Origin: Trichobilharzia szidati | Taxonomy: Eukaryota; Platyhelminthes; Trematoda; Strigeidida; Schistosomatidae | Length of the DNA: 64,000 bases | NCBI GenBank assembly: GCA_944472155.2 | Contig: OX235272.1 | Location: 86,930,020 to 86,994,019, forward strand | Reading direction: 5' to 3' | In this document: positions 22,280-33,089 of the stretch, in pieces | Layout of the letters: the number at the start of each line of letters is the position of its first letter | Numbering within the stretch: the first letter of the stretch is position 1 | The notes under the pieces: model-generated | Databases searched by the model: none | What the model was told of the DNA's origin: nothing | What the model saw: only the letters and a program-made list of their open reading frames with translations | Position numbers and translations under genes: made by a program

Positions 22280-23115
22280 GCACTAATCGTTTCACCTAAA
22301 TTTCAAACTATTCTTGTATTGCTGAGAATATCGTCTTGTCTTTACAGCCTAATGATAAAAGTTCATTAGCTTTACTCATCTGATTAGGGAAAATCAAAGT
22401 GATATGCGTGAATTTCTGAAATTTCCAATTAGTATTCTTGTTGAGCTAAATACCACTATTGTAAGTGAACGTGAACATTGAACGTTTGTTTATTGGAACT
22501 GGTAGCCATTGGCGGGCAACTCGAAGGCGCGAATGATTCAATCGTGTACAAGTTGGAAGAAGACGAAAGAATACGAATAAAAGTACAGTACATTCCTTGT
22601 AAAACATTTGTTTGTAGACTTTTGTAATGATATCGAATTTAACTGCCGAAGAATATAGTTTCTTATTAGTCCTTGTGTTTTGGAGTTAAAGTCGATAATC
22701 GTTCCTAGTAATTATCGATTCGGAGAGTCTTCGCAAATAATAGGAACTCAGGGTTAAGTTCCTTGACAACTATCATATTTTAGAAAATTTATTGTACCAC
22801 GATAAAGTATTTACACTGACAAAGTCTCTCATTATTTCTCCACATTTATTACAAAATAATTAATTATTTGTACATACATAATTTGTAAATTGTCTAACTT
22901 TCAAAAGCCTTATTGTTATGATTATTATTATTCTATCATCTTTTGACGTGAGTGTTGTGTTTCAGAACAGGGCAGTAGTTGCTTATCCACGTAATTATAT
23001 CTTGATGATGAATATAAAACTGTATACCATACAAACACCTTGATCTCCTGTATCTGGGTTATGTTGAACGCCAAACAACCACAACTACTGTGCCACTACA
23101 ATTACAAAATCCCCG
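22280..23115. other. No confident feature
   Basis: Presumed 3' flank of the micro-exon gene on the minus strand near 23115. No repeat identified with confidence. Confidence 0.35.
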
Positions 23116-23120
23116 TGTGT

Positions 23121-23560
23121 TTATACTACAGGATCAATATTTGCTTTATGCGTTTGTAATCGTTTCTGGTGAGTTTGTACACCTTTATCTAATCCATTAC
23201 ATTCAATAATATCCTCTAGGATGATAACATTCACCAGTTGAGATGATTTATTCTCACTTTTTGATTTATATTTACTTTTAGTCATTCCACGGGTCAAATG
23301 TTTTCTAACTGATGTCTCTGTCAGTGATGGAATATATGCAACTTTTGTCCATGGAATCCATGGTGTAGCCGTAGTACTAGTGGTAGTCGTCGTTGTTGTA
23401 TTCATTTGATGTTGATGTTGTGTACTTTTTCCGTCTTCTGATTGTGAAGTTGTGTTAGTCGACTGTAGTGGATGAGTTTGTTTTTGTGATGTGTAATTCT
23501 TTGAGGTATTAGAGAATTTATTCAATTTCCATTTGAAACGAGGATTAACTGCTAATCTTG
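23121..23560 (-). CDS. Last exon of single-pass membrane protein gene (exon 4 seen)
   Basis: Acceptor TTTATTTTTCTTTACAACAG, then the coding sequence enters with two bases of a split codon, exactly as the donor of the exon at 27071 requires, and runs 146 codons to a stop at 23121-23123. The encoded tail starts RLAVNPRFKWKLNKFSN, continues Gln/Thr/Ser-rich with a threonine run (NTTTTTTTSTTATPWIPW), then a basic stretch (RGMTKSKYKSKSENKSS) and a short end LDKGVQTHQKRLQTHKAN. No membrane segment. The low-complexity Thr/Gln region suggests a disordered tail. Product unknown. Confidence 0.6.
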
Positions 23561-23669
23561 CTGTTGTAAAGAAAAATAAATAATAACAATAATAATTAAA
23601 CTGATTAAATTTAGGAGACAAAACAGACTACAATGATGTGTTAATTAGCGTTAAAATCTGGTATGGGTA

Positions 23670-23815
23670 TTAAGTCCTGCCTGGGGACTCGTCATCTGGA
23701 TATGTACGCATTCCACAGTGGGTGGTAGTCTTCCCGCTGAGGACGGAACCCAATAGTACTCATCGTTTCAGACGCCAAGACGTTATCCGCTAGACGACTT
23801 GGGCTATAAGAGTTT
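23670..23815 (-). mobile_element. Sm-alpha-like SINE with hammerhead remnant
   Basis: Minus strand: tRNA-like head (AAGTCGTCTAGCGGATAACG as A box, ATTGGGTTCCGTCC as B box), then a hammerhead-like segment GTACATATCCAGATGACGAG followed by TCC...GGAC. The GAAA of the core is lost (TTAA). It meets the plus-strand SINE at 23815 head to head. Confidence 0.75.
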
Positions 23816-24030
23816 AAAAATAATAGCTGATACCTGCCACACAGAGTTGCCCTTCGGGATGCAAGTGGTCTGGTGAATAATGCTTTGGCGTTTGAAATTA
23901 TGGGTTCCAGCCTCACTGGGTGGACTGCCACTCACTGGGGACTGCAGGTGAGTCCAGACGACGATTCTTGAGTAGGACGAAATGCATATCCTGGATTCCC
24001 CTGCTTAAAACTTGGGCTACCAGAAATTTC
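23815..24030 (+). mobile_element. Sm-alpha-like SINE with hammerhead remnant
   Basis: tRNA-like head (AAGTGGTCTGGTGAATAATG, B box ATGGGTTCCAGCC), then a hammerhead with stem I TCCAG/CTGGA (23953-23957 with 23991-23995), GGAC-GAAA and stem III ATGCATAT. The CTGACGA box reads ACGACGA, so the ribozyme is probably dead. Confidence 0.8.
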
Positions 24031-24059
24031 TATCTCTCCATTCCATATATTTTCTCTCG

Positions 24060-24650
24060 TTTGGTTCGTTTTAATCGATTAAGATATGACCTCTAATGGT
24101 ACTGTCTACTCTTGTTTGTATTTAAAATGTTTACAAGCTTCTGATTCTCAAGTTCCTACTAAACTTGAGGAATGGCCTGATTTTGGGTGGCAGCGTATCT
24201 CAAAACATGAGATAACTGTTCTTCAGTTATGTTCTCAGGTCTCAAAGTGTAGTTCTGAACATCTTACAACTGGAACAAGACATATAAGCGAACAATATTG
24301 TTTTCAATTAGATCTTCTTCAGGCTTTACTCTAATTTACATAGATTTATACATAAAATTTTAACCAATGACGGTGATTTTGGGAATCAAATAAATGGGAA
24401 TATTTAAAGATCTTAAAATTGGCTTTCAACTAGATATCGTGGATTTCTCGAGGGAGGCAAAGCAGATATATCTTAATGGAATGGTTTGTGTTTCAGATGA
24501 GAGAGTAATGTGTCACAGGATATACTGTCAATGAATTAATATTTTACTTGAAGATATTGTACGAAGGGAAAATATCATGCAATAGACTGCTCTGAAAATT
24601 CCGTAAATTTTATGAATACTGTCCAGACTAAAGACGTTATTGTTAGTTAC
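24060..24650 (+). repeat. Unidentified retroelement fragment with shared 3' tail
   Basis: The last 170 bp (AAATATCATGCAATAGACTG, CTCTGAAAATTCCGTA, GACTAAAGACGTTATTG) match the tails at 11260-11400 and 42290-42460. The open frame 24086-24334 upstream encodes 82 residues with no recognisable domain; it could belong to this element or be chance. Confidence 0.4.
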
Positions 24651-25094
24651 CATCCACCAAATTAATTGAAGTTAATCCTTAGTCACTGGGGATGTATCCG
24701 CACGAGGAGCCGAAATTTTAATAGAGGTCGAACAATCAAATAGCGGCAAAATCAGAATTGAACTGAAAAGATACCCGTTGCTTGATTGTCAGCATTAGCC
24801 TAATCTATCACAGAACACTGGAATATTATTGACAGTGGTCTGTAGGAACAGTATACATTTCTGAAATTAATAAGGTTTAAAATTGAACTGACATTTGTTG
24901 TAGAACATTTTGTTACTTCTGAGTAGGGGAAATATTTTCAGGTAACTGACTGTCTGAGCTCTTCACTTGTTTTCTAAAATGTTCACAGTAATACTTATGA
25001 AACCATGGGGAATTTCCGGTCCCCACATTCAACGATGCACGTTATGTTTTAAAAGAACGTGAATTTAAGGTATTCAGTATTGACACAATATCAC

Positions 25095-25280
25095 TTTTTC
25101 CTGAGTAACCCTCCTCACGTCGGTAGTTCAAAGATGGGATGCTGACCAGTCACGCATTTGGTCTGTGATTAATTCCCCACTGATGCACTATTAAACCTTG
25201 GCAAGATTACCTGCCAACAGTAAGCCTGTAAAGGACGGGCTTGTAGCTAACAACCTCATGCAGTACACACAACACCACTG
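25095..25280 (+). repeat. Fragment related to RTE 5' end / composite SINE body
   Basis: The run CGGGCTTGTAGCTAACAACC with a preceding CCTGTAAAGGA resembles the block found in the RTE 5' region at 60660-60700 and in the SINE body at 51070-51130. Weak and short match. Confidence 0.4.
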
Positions 25281-25539
25281 TTAATAAAACTTCAAGTTTT
25301 GAAGTCTTTTTCTCTCATTACTGTAAATCGTGAGAGACTGTGTTAAATTAAGCCTGGGATTCTCACTTATCATTGTTAGAATCATGTAAAATACTAAAAT
25401 AGCACCATAAATTTTATCTCTACTAACTGTCTTTTTGTTGTGGCTGGAGCCCTTTAGGACTTTAATCAATTCAAAGAAGTTTTGATCAGTTATACAGTAT
25501 AACGCAGCGATTGAATTCCTGAGTTCAGATCACAACAAT

Positions 25540-26185
25540 AGCTGAGTACATCGGCCGTACCATGCACCAACTTGAAAAACGCGCTCGTGAACACTATCCA
25601 GCAAAAGGAGAACGAAAACGTGTATATAGTTCAGTGACAGAACATCTGGTCAATTCAGGACATTCACTGCCATTCGAAAAATCCTTCAAAATAATATTCA
25701 AGATTAGATCAAACTTATCAAATTAAGACATCTTGTCATAGCCGAGGCACTAGCCATCCAAAAGTTCAAACCCACGCTATGTATCCAAAAGAAATACGTT
25801 CAATCCTTGTCCCTGCCCTGGCCATCATAAACAGGCAATTCTTCTAATAGTGAATATCCCATTGACTTTCTTATACAAACTTCCAGTTTATTCATGTTAT
25901 TTCTACGTTTTTCTTAATCCCTATTTACACTACCATATTTTCATATCCGAAATTCCTGTCTATTTTGTTATTTTATTATTTCTACATATTTAATCCCTGA
26001 TTGCATGAACAATTATTCGTCACCTTAGTTATGACCCCACTAGATCTTTTTATCCAAACATTCTGTATATTTTTGTTATTTCTACATTTCTAACTCCTAA
26101 TTGCACAATATGTCAATCTTCTCAGTAATTATGATGCTACTTTGTTTGAGTTTTATCCGTCTCCCTGTTCATTATGGCATTTTAA
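25540..26185 (+). mobile_element. Penelope-like element, family D-related, 3' end
   Basis: Degraded coding pieces match the PLE family D C-terminus: a YIGRT-like start, SGHSLPFEKSFKIIF-type block, then IAEALAIQKFKPTLCIQKKY and SLSLPWPS*. An AT-rich 3' region follows. Several frameshifts; inactive. Confidence 0.75.
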
Positions 26186-26189
26186 TTCC

Positions 26190-26760
26190 TAATTGTAATT
26201 CTATTAATCTGACCAGTGACCAGAAATTATTCTGGAACTTTCCCATCCATTTGATATAAATACACGAATGTACTGCCTAGTTGATGATTTCGTCGAAAAG
26301 AAAATTTCCTTCGCTGCAACTGTCTTTTTATTCCCTATGATCAAATGCGGGAATATGTGTTTCCATATGACAGGTTCTCCTGAGACTTGCGAAAGTTGCA
26401 CACTGTGTGACTATTCTAAGGGGACTTTTATGATGTTTTCTCACAATTAGCTGAATTTCAGACTCACTACTACCTCAATAATTGTTTGCATACAATCATG
26501 ACGACACATGATTACTTAATTATCAGCTAGGAGTATTGCAGTACAAAAACTGTCTACAAGGGAAACTATTAACTAGAGAAAGCTTTTAATCTGAAAACAC
26601 TTTCAATGGAATGTTATTTGTAGAGCATTCATGATAATGCTGCAGTGGTGTAAAGGTACACACTGAAATAGACGTGTTTGTTTTAAGACTGTTTGCATTC
26701 TTAGTAATATATATGTATATGACGTAACGTAGTTTGATTGGACACTAAGTAGTAACTACT
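26190..26760. other. Intergenic or intronic sequence, no feature seen
   Basis: Lies in the intron between 27071 and 23560 of the micro-exon gene. Nothing recognised. Confidence 0.35.
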
Positions 26761-26774
26761 GTTATGCATCTAGT

Positions 26775-27010
26775 CCTTTGTTTGATGCAAACTGAATTAC
26801 GGTGCTCCATGATAGCGAGCCACCTAGTACGGTGGCCACATTGCAAAATTGGCTGGTACAATTTAGTCTGCACCAAACATTGGAGTAGAATACGGGTTTG
26901 AATCTGAGAGGGGACATGAGTTCAGTCAAGACTGCAGATGCTCCTTGCTGACGAGTACCAATTAGCATGAAACCTAGGTTCAAAGCTTCCTTCCTATAGC
27001 ATCCAACCAC
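26775..27010 (+). mobile_element. Diverged hammerhead SINE with intact core boxes
   Basis: tRNA-like head is weak (TAGTACGGTGGCCACATTGC; B box ATACGGGTTTGAATCTG). The hammerhead keeps CTGACGA at 26948-26954 and GAAA at 26969-26972, and stem III can form from the palindrome ACCTAGGT. Stem II (GTACC/AGCAT) pairs poorly and the base at the cleavage position is U. Possibly weakly active or dead. Confidence 0.6.
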
Positions 27011-27070
27011 CTAATGATGTAACGCCTCGAGAACAAATATCATGTTACATTTCATGATAGATAAACTTAC

Positions 27071-27343
27071 CCTGAACAGTATGACAAATATTTTTAAAAT
27101 CTGTTCGAATCCATTCTTCATCATTTTTAATAGGTCCTTGTGTATAAAACCATGGTGTGAATAGATCATGGAAAAATATATTCAGTATTACAAAATTTTG
27201 TCCATCTCGTTGTATCTTCAGTATGTTTGCTGTATTCCATCGTCCATACTCCGCTTCTAAACATTTCATAAATTCATTAGCAAATAGTCGACTGTGAAAT
27301 GTTACACCGTATCGATTGCCTTCATGTGATACAGTATACCAAC
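27071..27343 (-). CDS. Exon 3 of single-pass membrane protein gene
   Basis: 273 bp between acceptor CTATTTTTCTCTTCTTAG and donor CAGG|GTAAGTTT. It encodes 90 residues after one split codon: WYTVSHEGNRYGVTFHSRLF, EFMKCLEAEYGRWNTA, LKIQRDGQNFVILNIFFHDL, FTPWFYTQGPIKNDEEWIRT and DFKNICHTVQ. Two Cys, many aromatic residues and no low complexity: this looks like a folded domain, probably conserved among flukes. No sequon and no known motif recognised. Phases match the micro-exon at 30009-30035 and the last exon at 23560. Confidence 0.7.
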
Positions 27344-27349
27344 CTAAGA

Positions 27350-29765
27350 AGAGAAAAATAGATGGAAACGGTTAACCAAAGACATACAAAAATCTACAGT
27401 CCGATGAAGACTAGTAGGGATTCAACTCACCGAATTACAACCTCCCCCAGAATACTTATCTTCAATGCTCAAATGACTGCAAAAAGAGACTCAACATGCT
27501 CATATCCAAGATGGAACACCGGGAAATTGAGAAAGAAGATATTATGGTAAGCTATGGGATTAACTCATGATATACCAGCATTATTCCCACTAACTGAAAG
27601 TCTTGATATCATTTTCAGTTTACTAGAATCAGACACAACTTTATCAGAAAGGTGTTCACTAGACACCAGTGAGATAATTACAACTTTAAGAATCTGTCCG
27701 GGAACTAATTACTTTGCATTTAAAGGAAATTTATACCAACAGACAAATGGTGGAGTCATGGGTTCACCAGTTTCCCCAATAGTCACTGATCTTTTCATGA
27801 ATACATTTGAAGATAACATCTTCTCAAGCATACTCACATCTAGAATATGACTAAGATTCGTTGATGATAATCTCGTTGTACTAAAATGTGACCTGCACAG
27901 TTCATTCTTGGAGAAATTAAACAGTCTGCCTCCTAGCGCTCAGTTTACTTCGGAAGCGGAATCAGATTTCGGTGAGCTACCTCTTCGAGACTGCATATTC
28001 AGTAAGAAAACCCCCTCCAACAAATATTTCAACTTTGGATAACCACACCCCATCAGTTCAAAAGTATCAGTTATCTCAAGGATTCTTAGACGGGCACACT
28101 CTTTGATGACAGATGAGAAGGAAAATGAAGACAAAATATCAAACATTACTGGAATTCTCTGGAAAAAGAACTACCCAAAGAAATTCATTATCAAAATCAA
28201 CACCAGCATTAAAGATGATCGAAAACGTACTCCAGAAGTTGTCATTCCATATAGATCAGGAACGTTGGATGACATCAGAAGAGTACTCAATAAACGTAAC
28301 ACCAGAGTTTTCTTCAAAGCATGCGAAAGACCAAATTCTAAAGGAATCACAATCTAGCTGATGGCGTGATGGATCAATAAAAAGATCTATTCATAGGAAA
28401 CCTACCTGAACAGGACAGTATCGTAGTTTTTTCCCTGTTCGGAACAAAAGAGCCTTAGTGAGGCGCCTTTTCAGTAGAATCCACCGAATATGCACAGAAG
28501 ACACACTTGATGAGGAAGAAAGAAAGTTGACACAAACTCTGGTTGATAATAATTATCCAGACATGTTCATAAGGAGATATAAAGTAGTCAGAACATCAAG
28601 ACCCATTCTCCAACTCGCCACTAAGCATGACGTGTACATCGAGCTACCCTATATGGGTGATCGTAGTAGCTTGTAACTAGACAAAGATTGAACGCTGCGC
28701 TGAAAAAGACATTTTGTACAGCTAAGATCATAATAACTGAGAATGTGAAGCCTATATATCCATCTAAGCACTCAGAACATGTGAAAAATAATGTCACATC
28801 CCACTGTATTTACCAGTTTGAATGTACATGTGGCCACAGATAGATAGGGAGGACTCATCGATATCCGCAAGTAAGGGCTTCAGAGCATTTCTTCAAAAGA
28901 AATTCGGGACAATAATCGAACGATGACTAAAACCACACGTACAGTGACACGTAAAATCTGAAAACACAGGATTTGTCTAAAATACGGTACTCAATTTTGA
29001 GGTGTCTGTGGCTGATTGCCGTCAAAAAGCACAGTCAATGTGCGTCAATAAGTAAAAACATCAGAGCTGTGTCAGAGGCGATCCACTTGTTATTCAAACA
29101 GAGCGCGAATGCCAGACACAGAATAAAGGGATACGGATAAACAATGTCCAACAGTAAAGGGTACACGAATAAAGAATATACAGCAAATAATGTTCGATTC
29201 TAAGAAAATTATTATTATACATCTAATAGATTATTGATGCATTGAGTGATATAATAGTAAATAAAGACATGGTTAAGAATTAACAAATACAGCTTGCACT
29301 ACTTACTAGCGATAAGTAGTATAAATTATAACACAAAAGAAGGGATGACAAGAGGTGAATAGTAAAGAATTAACAGCATATTCCTTAATGGCTTCAGAAG
29401 CAAATAGAATCCTCAGGACCCATTAATGGTGAAAACAGATCACCTAGCTCCCCTATTGCTAAACATTTTACGGAGGCAAGACATAAAATTGATGTTTACA
29501 CGTCTTGTAAACCTATCTATAGAACTTGAGACGTATGCTAAAGTTTGTGGAATCCCTAGCTGACAATTACGAAGTTTAAACCACCTTTATGCGTTCAAAG
29601 ACAATAATTCATCATCACACTGAACCTTCCTAGGTAAACTCTGTTTTGATACCAGGGCAGATGTAATATTACCTCGCTTCTTTGGTTTAGTAATCTTCAT
29701 TGTTTTTTCGGCATTCAGCATATCCTTTTAATTTGACCAAAGTGTATTTTCTAATCCCTTCGAAT
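27350..29765 (+). mobile_element. Chimeric Penelope-like element (A then C) inside an intron
   Basis: 27440-28350 encodes a broken family-A reverse transcriptase (LTESLDIIFSLLESDTTLSE, QTNGGVMGSPVSPIVTDLFM, RFVDDNLVVLKCDLHSS as degraded YVDD, then VVIPYRSGTLDDIRRVL). At about 28352 the sequence switches to family C (GATGGATCAATAAAAAGATC; DTLDEEERKLTQTLVDNNYP; YQFECTCGH). The family C part is interrupted at about 28888-29380 and then continues to its 3' region ending near 29760. It lies in the intron between exons 2 and 3 of the minus-strand micro-exon gene. Confidence 0.85.
28888..29384. mobile_element. Nested insertion of about 490 bp in the PLE
   Basis: The family C sequence GCTTCAGAGCAT breaks off and resumes at AGCATATTCCTTAATGGC, leaving a 5-bp direct repeat AGCAT at both ends. 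Compared with the uninterrupted copy at 18250-18290 this is an insertion. It has no coding potential, and no TG...CA ends, so a solo LTR is possible but not shown. Confidence 0.55.
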
Positions 29766-30008
29766 GTATTTAGCATTAAACAAAACCTTCTAACACAATA
29801 AAATTGGGTATTGATTTTCCCTATTAGTTAACACTCCCGTGGTCCATTATTCAATCAGACTAAAATGCACCCAATATATCATGAACGCATTCCTTTTCAA
29901 CAGAAATTGAACATATTCCTCCAGAAGAGAAATAACCAACTAGCATTTCTCCTGATAAATAACACTCTGACTAATCAACACAGTAACCTTTAGTTATTGA
30001 AGACTTAC

Positions 30009-30035
30009 GTGTATCCCATTGGAATTCAGCATCAT
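30009..30035 (-). CDS. 27-bp micro-exon (exon 2 seen)
   Basis: On the minus strand a 27-bp exon lies between acceptor TTTCTCTCTTTAG and donor CAC|GTAAGTCT. It keeps the frame between exon 1 (phase 1 out) and exon 3 (phase 1 in), adding DAEFQWDT plus the two split codons (Asn and Arg). Symmetric exons whose length is a multiple of three and below about 36 bp are a hallmark of schistosome micro-exon genes. Both splice sites are near consensus. Confidence 0.7.
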
Positions 30036-30435
30036 CTAAAGAGAGAAAGCAGAGAGAAAAGTAGAGAATATTTTAGAATTGTTAATTTACTTTCGAAGGC
30101 ATAAAAAATATTCTTCCATAATTATTATACGATGCAAAATGTTATTGTACTTTAGTAAATTTATAATTAGTCTTATTATTTGTTGATTATTTCTATATAT
30201 ACAAATAGCATAGATTACTTTTTGGCGTCATGGTTTATTCTTTACCCGCAAATGTCTGATAATCAGTATGAATGCATTAATGTGTTCATAAATTTCACTG
30301 TTCATGAAATATACTCATTTTTACAGATATCAGATGAGTTAACAAAAAGTAGAATTTTATGTTCATTTTGGAAGGCAAAGAAATTCTGTAATTTATTGTA
30401 ATATTGTTATACATGTGTAGAACTCGAATACTGCG
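30036..30435. other. Intron of micro-exon gene, no further exon seen
   Basis: AT-rich; I searched for other micro-exons and could not support any by eye. Confidence 0.35.
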
Positions 30436-30439
30436 GTTG

Positions 30440-30870
30440 AATGTAATTCCATATCGTCGACTTTGAAAGACCTTCGACAGAGTTGATCAAGAAGTGTTTG
30501 AAAAAACTACTTCAACACTATGGAGTGCAATTTCCCAAATCTTTATTCAACGGCCATATGACAATGCGACGTGTCAGCTGACCCACAGCAGAAAACTCAA
30601 CGGACAAGACTTTGACTTGAAGGCAGGAGTAACACAAAGTTACTGCCCAGGATTGTGGTGGACTGAATTATGCGGTAGACCGTGAGAAGCGGGGAGACAG
30701 CAATACGTTGCACTGCTAAGAAGATTCTAGAAGATCAGAATGTCATAAATTCGAAGACTTACAGACGAAAATCTACAACTTGGCAGAAGAGTTAGCAAAA
30801 ATAGTACTTCCAGTAAACGTAGAGTAGACAGGGGTGATGGGATAGCCAACCAACGATAACAACAAGCACC
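30440..30870 (+). mobile_element. RTE-type LINE, reverse transcriptase fragment
   Basis: The frames encode FDRVDQEVFEK, YDNATCQLTHSRKLNG, FDLKAGVTQSYCPG and, after a deletion, VVDWTELCGR and KIYNLAEELAKI. These correspond to RT blocks of the SR2/SjR2-like protein; the LSP.LF block is deleted and the catalytic FADD region is lost. Confidence 0.8.
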
Positions 30871-31440
30871 AATCACTATGATCAAAATTCAATTTGTCAC
30901 TCTATAGTAATTGAATAGAATCTGTCATCTATTACCATAAGTGAATGACTTCATCTACTCCAACGTAGCCAGATTTTACCATCCAGAGTCTTTCACTAAG
31001 ATTTCGAGAAATCCCGTAATGGAATAAATGTTCGGAAAATTCCTCCTCAACGATCTAACCACAATAATTATTTGGATTCTTATTGATCCTTATCATCATT
31101 TGTCTTTGTTCTCGTTTAATTTCTAATTTCGATGCTCCTTTTTGTGTGGTCATGTGATGATATTGATGACGTGATTTTGTTTGAATGAGTCAAGGTGATT
31201 CTAACCATGACTGTGTGAGAGCATTGTTTTGTGTGTGATTCTTGTGAACAGAGATTGGATCGCATCTTGTTGGGGATATTCTACTTGACTCTCAGGTAAT
31301 TCTTACGGTTAAATTTCGGCTAACTAACTTTGTCTTACAGTACTTGTTTTGCACTTGAAAACCTATCTGACCTGTATAGCTGTTTAACAGCATCGTTGAG
31401 GTGATTTCTCTTTCCGATATGTTATTATTATTAAATATTA
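30870..31440 (+). repeat. RTE-associated 3' region
   Basis: Homologous to 37925-38480 along its length (GGAAAATTCCTCCTC..., GATTTTGTTTGAATGAGTCA, ATCTGACCTGTATAGCTG). In the second copy it directly follows an RTE C-terminus, so it is probably a long 3' UTR subtype of that element. Confidence 0.6.
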
Positions 31441-31594
31441 TTATAGATTTTGTCTCCAGTAACTAACTTTTTGTTGTCGTTGGGGCGTTTTGTGACTACA
31501 CGTCACTCAAGGCAGTCTTGATCAGCTATACAGTAGAACTTATAACAAGTCGGTTTCGATCCTTCTCAAGGATATTCATCAACGAAATTAGAAT

Positions 31595-31925
31595 GTTATC
31601 CTACAATTATGGGATTCTCAAGTATTGGTTTTGTAGGGATTTTGTTTGATTAGTTGGAGGATTTCATCATGAGCTGACATCAGTTAGAGAACCATTGGAA
31701 AACCAGCTGGAAGTACTGGACAGCTGTTTCGTCACCAGTTCGGGACTCTTCATCAATACGTACCCAAATGCAGGGCTCGAACTCAGGACCACCTTCTGGT
31801 TACAAGGCCAGAGTACTGATGAAGAGGCCCAAAGTAGGCTGACGAAACAGTTGGCCGGTACTCCCTGCTGGTTTTCTAGTGGTTCTCTAAATGATGTCAG
31901 CTCATGATGAAATCCTCCAATCGAT
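31595..31925. mobile_element. Two joined Sm-alpha-like SINE pieces
   Basis: 31600-31795 is on the minus strand (hammerhead GTATTGATGAAGAGTCCC, GACGAAACAGCTGTCCAGTA; B box AGTTCGAGCCCTG); 31795-31925 is on the plus strand (GTACTGATGAAGAGGCCC, GACGAAACAGTTGGCCGGTA). The two meet head to head, so the tails face outwards. The hammerhead core differs from consensus (see findings). Confidence 0.75.
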
Positions 31926-31934
31926 CAATTATGC

Positions 31935-32419
31935 GATCCATTGAAAAAAGAATCCCCCCAAAAAAACATTGGGGTTGGAGAACCAATGAAAACTGGGGAA
32001 CACCAACTAGGTGTTTCTCCTAATTTTGAGCATTTAGGCTGACATGAATGAGTTTAAACACAGAAAGTTACTGAATTAAAATGAATGTTCACAGAATCGA
32101 ACGTATGAGGTAGTATTGTAGAGAGTAGGTACTCTGTCCATTTAACCACATCTTCCAGTAACCAATATCACTTTACACAACTTAGATTTACTTAAATATC
32201 CCACCCTAGTCACTCGACTGAAGCGAATATTCTCTGAATAACAGGGCAGGTGAATTAGCCGCTATCACTTAAACTCAAATTTCAGCCAATTTAAATTGGT
32301 ACGATTTTTAGTGATTTCGTGTTCTGATTATTCTGTGATTCAAAATTTTCTGAGAATTTTTAAACCAAACAAAGTTTGAATACCCAACAACAACACCAAC
32401 GACACCATCAGTAACTTAC
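31935..32419. other. Intron of micro-exon gene, no feature seen
   Basis: Nothing recognised beyond AT-rich intron sequence. Confidence 0.35.
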
Positions 32420-32556
32420 TTGGAACTGGAGTAAATATTGGACATTCATGGTAGCATCGATCACATGCTCGAAACACTTGAATGGTATAACTCACTGTTA
32501 AAAACACAATAATTGTTACAATCACACCCAAAGGTATACCCCATCGAAGTCCAGGT
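32420..32556 (-). CDS. Exon 1 seen: transmembrane segment of micro-exon gene
   Basis: 137 bp between acceptor GGTTTTAATTTTTAG and donor CCAA|GTAAGTTA. Entered in phase 2 and left in phase 1. It encodes PGLRWGIPLGVIVTIIVFLT, VSYTIQVFRACDRCYHECPI and FTPVP: a hydrophobic helix of about 22 residues followed by a Cys-rich turn (CDRCYHEC). Because phase 2 entry demands more sequence upstream, at least one 5' exon lies at higher coordinates, perhaps outside the recognised sequence. With the exons at 30009, 27071 and 23121 it predicts a single-pass protein with its folded part after the membrane segment. Confidence 0.65.
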
Positions 32557-33085
32557 CTAAAAATTAAAACCAAATGAGATGATAAACACGAATGAATTCT
32601 CAATGAAAAATACCCCGTGAAAATGATATTCGAAGATTAAAATATCGCTCTGTTTTCAACTGGGATCTAAATATCCTTTGTTTAGTCGGATTTGCTTGAG
32701 GGAGGCATGTTTGAAAGTGAAGAGCAGTCTTCAAATTTTGGTTAGCAGTCCTGATTTGTGTCTCTCGACATTCGCTTAAAGACTGAGCCTTCGAACAACA
32801 CTTCTTCTGTAACTCTTTTAGTGAATGAACCATTACGAGGTCTATCTAATTTATCAGTTGTGATTCTTTTGTACAGTTAAAATTATCCGTGAAATATAAC
32901 TTCTAAAAAAGGAATACCTCAGTGCTTAGAATGAATCATTACTGAGTGACTTGGGAATATTTTATTAAAGCAACCTAGGTGGTCATTGAAGTGAAATGGT
33001 GACCTAGGGTCTCGTACCATAGTTGACAGATCGTCGAAGTATTTATTCTGAGTCTGATGATTGGAGTCTTACTGAGTCCAGATTT
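32557..33085. other. Intron upstream of the TM exon
   Basis: No exon supported. The minus-strand open frame 32600-32833 has no hydrophobic or domain support. Confidence 0.3.
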
Positions 33086-33089
33086 TTAC

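Noticed and set aside
22470..22830. Second LTR-like segment
   Set aside because: Composition resembles an LTR, but I could not find matching ends or a target duplication.
24086..24334. Host gene encoding 82 residues
   Set aside because: Lies just upstream of a dispersed repeat tail, lacks splice or domain support and could be part of that element or chance.
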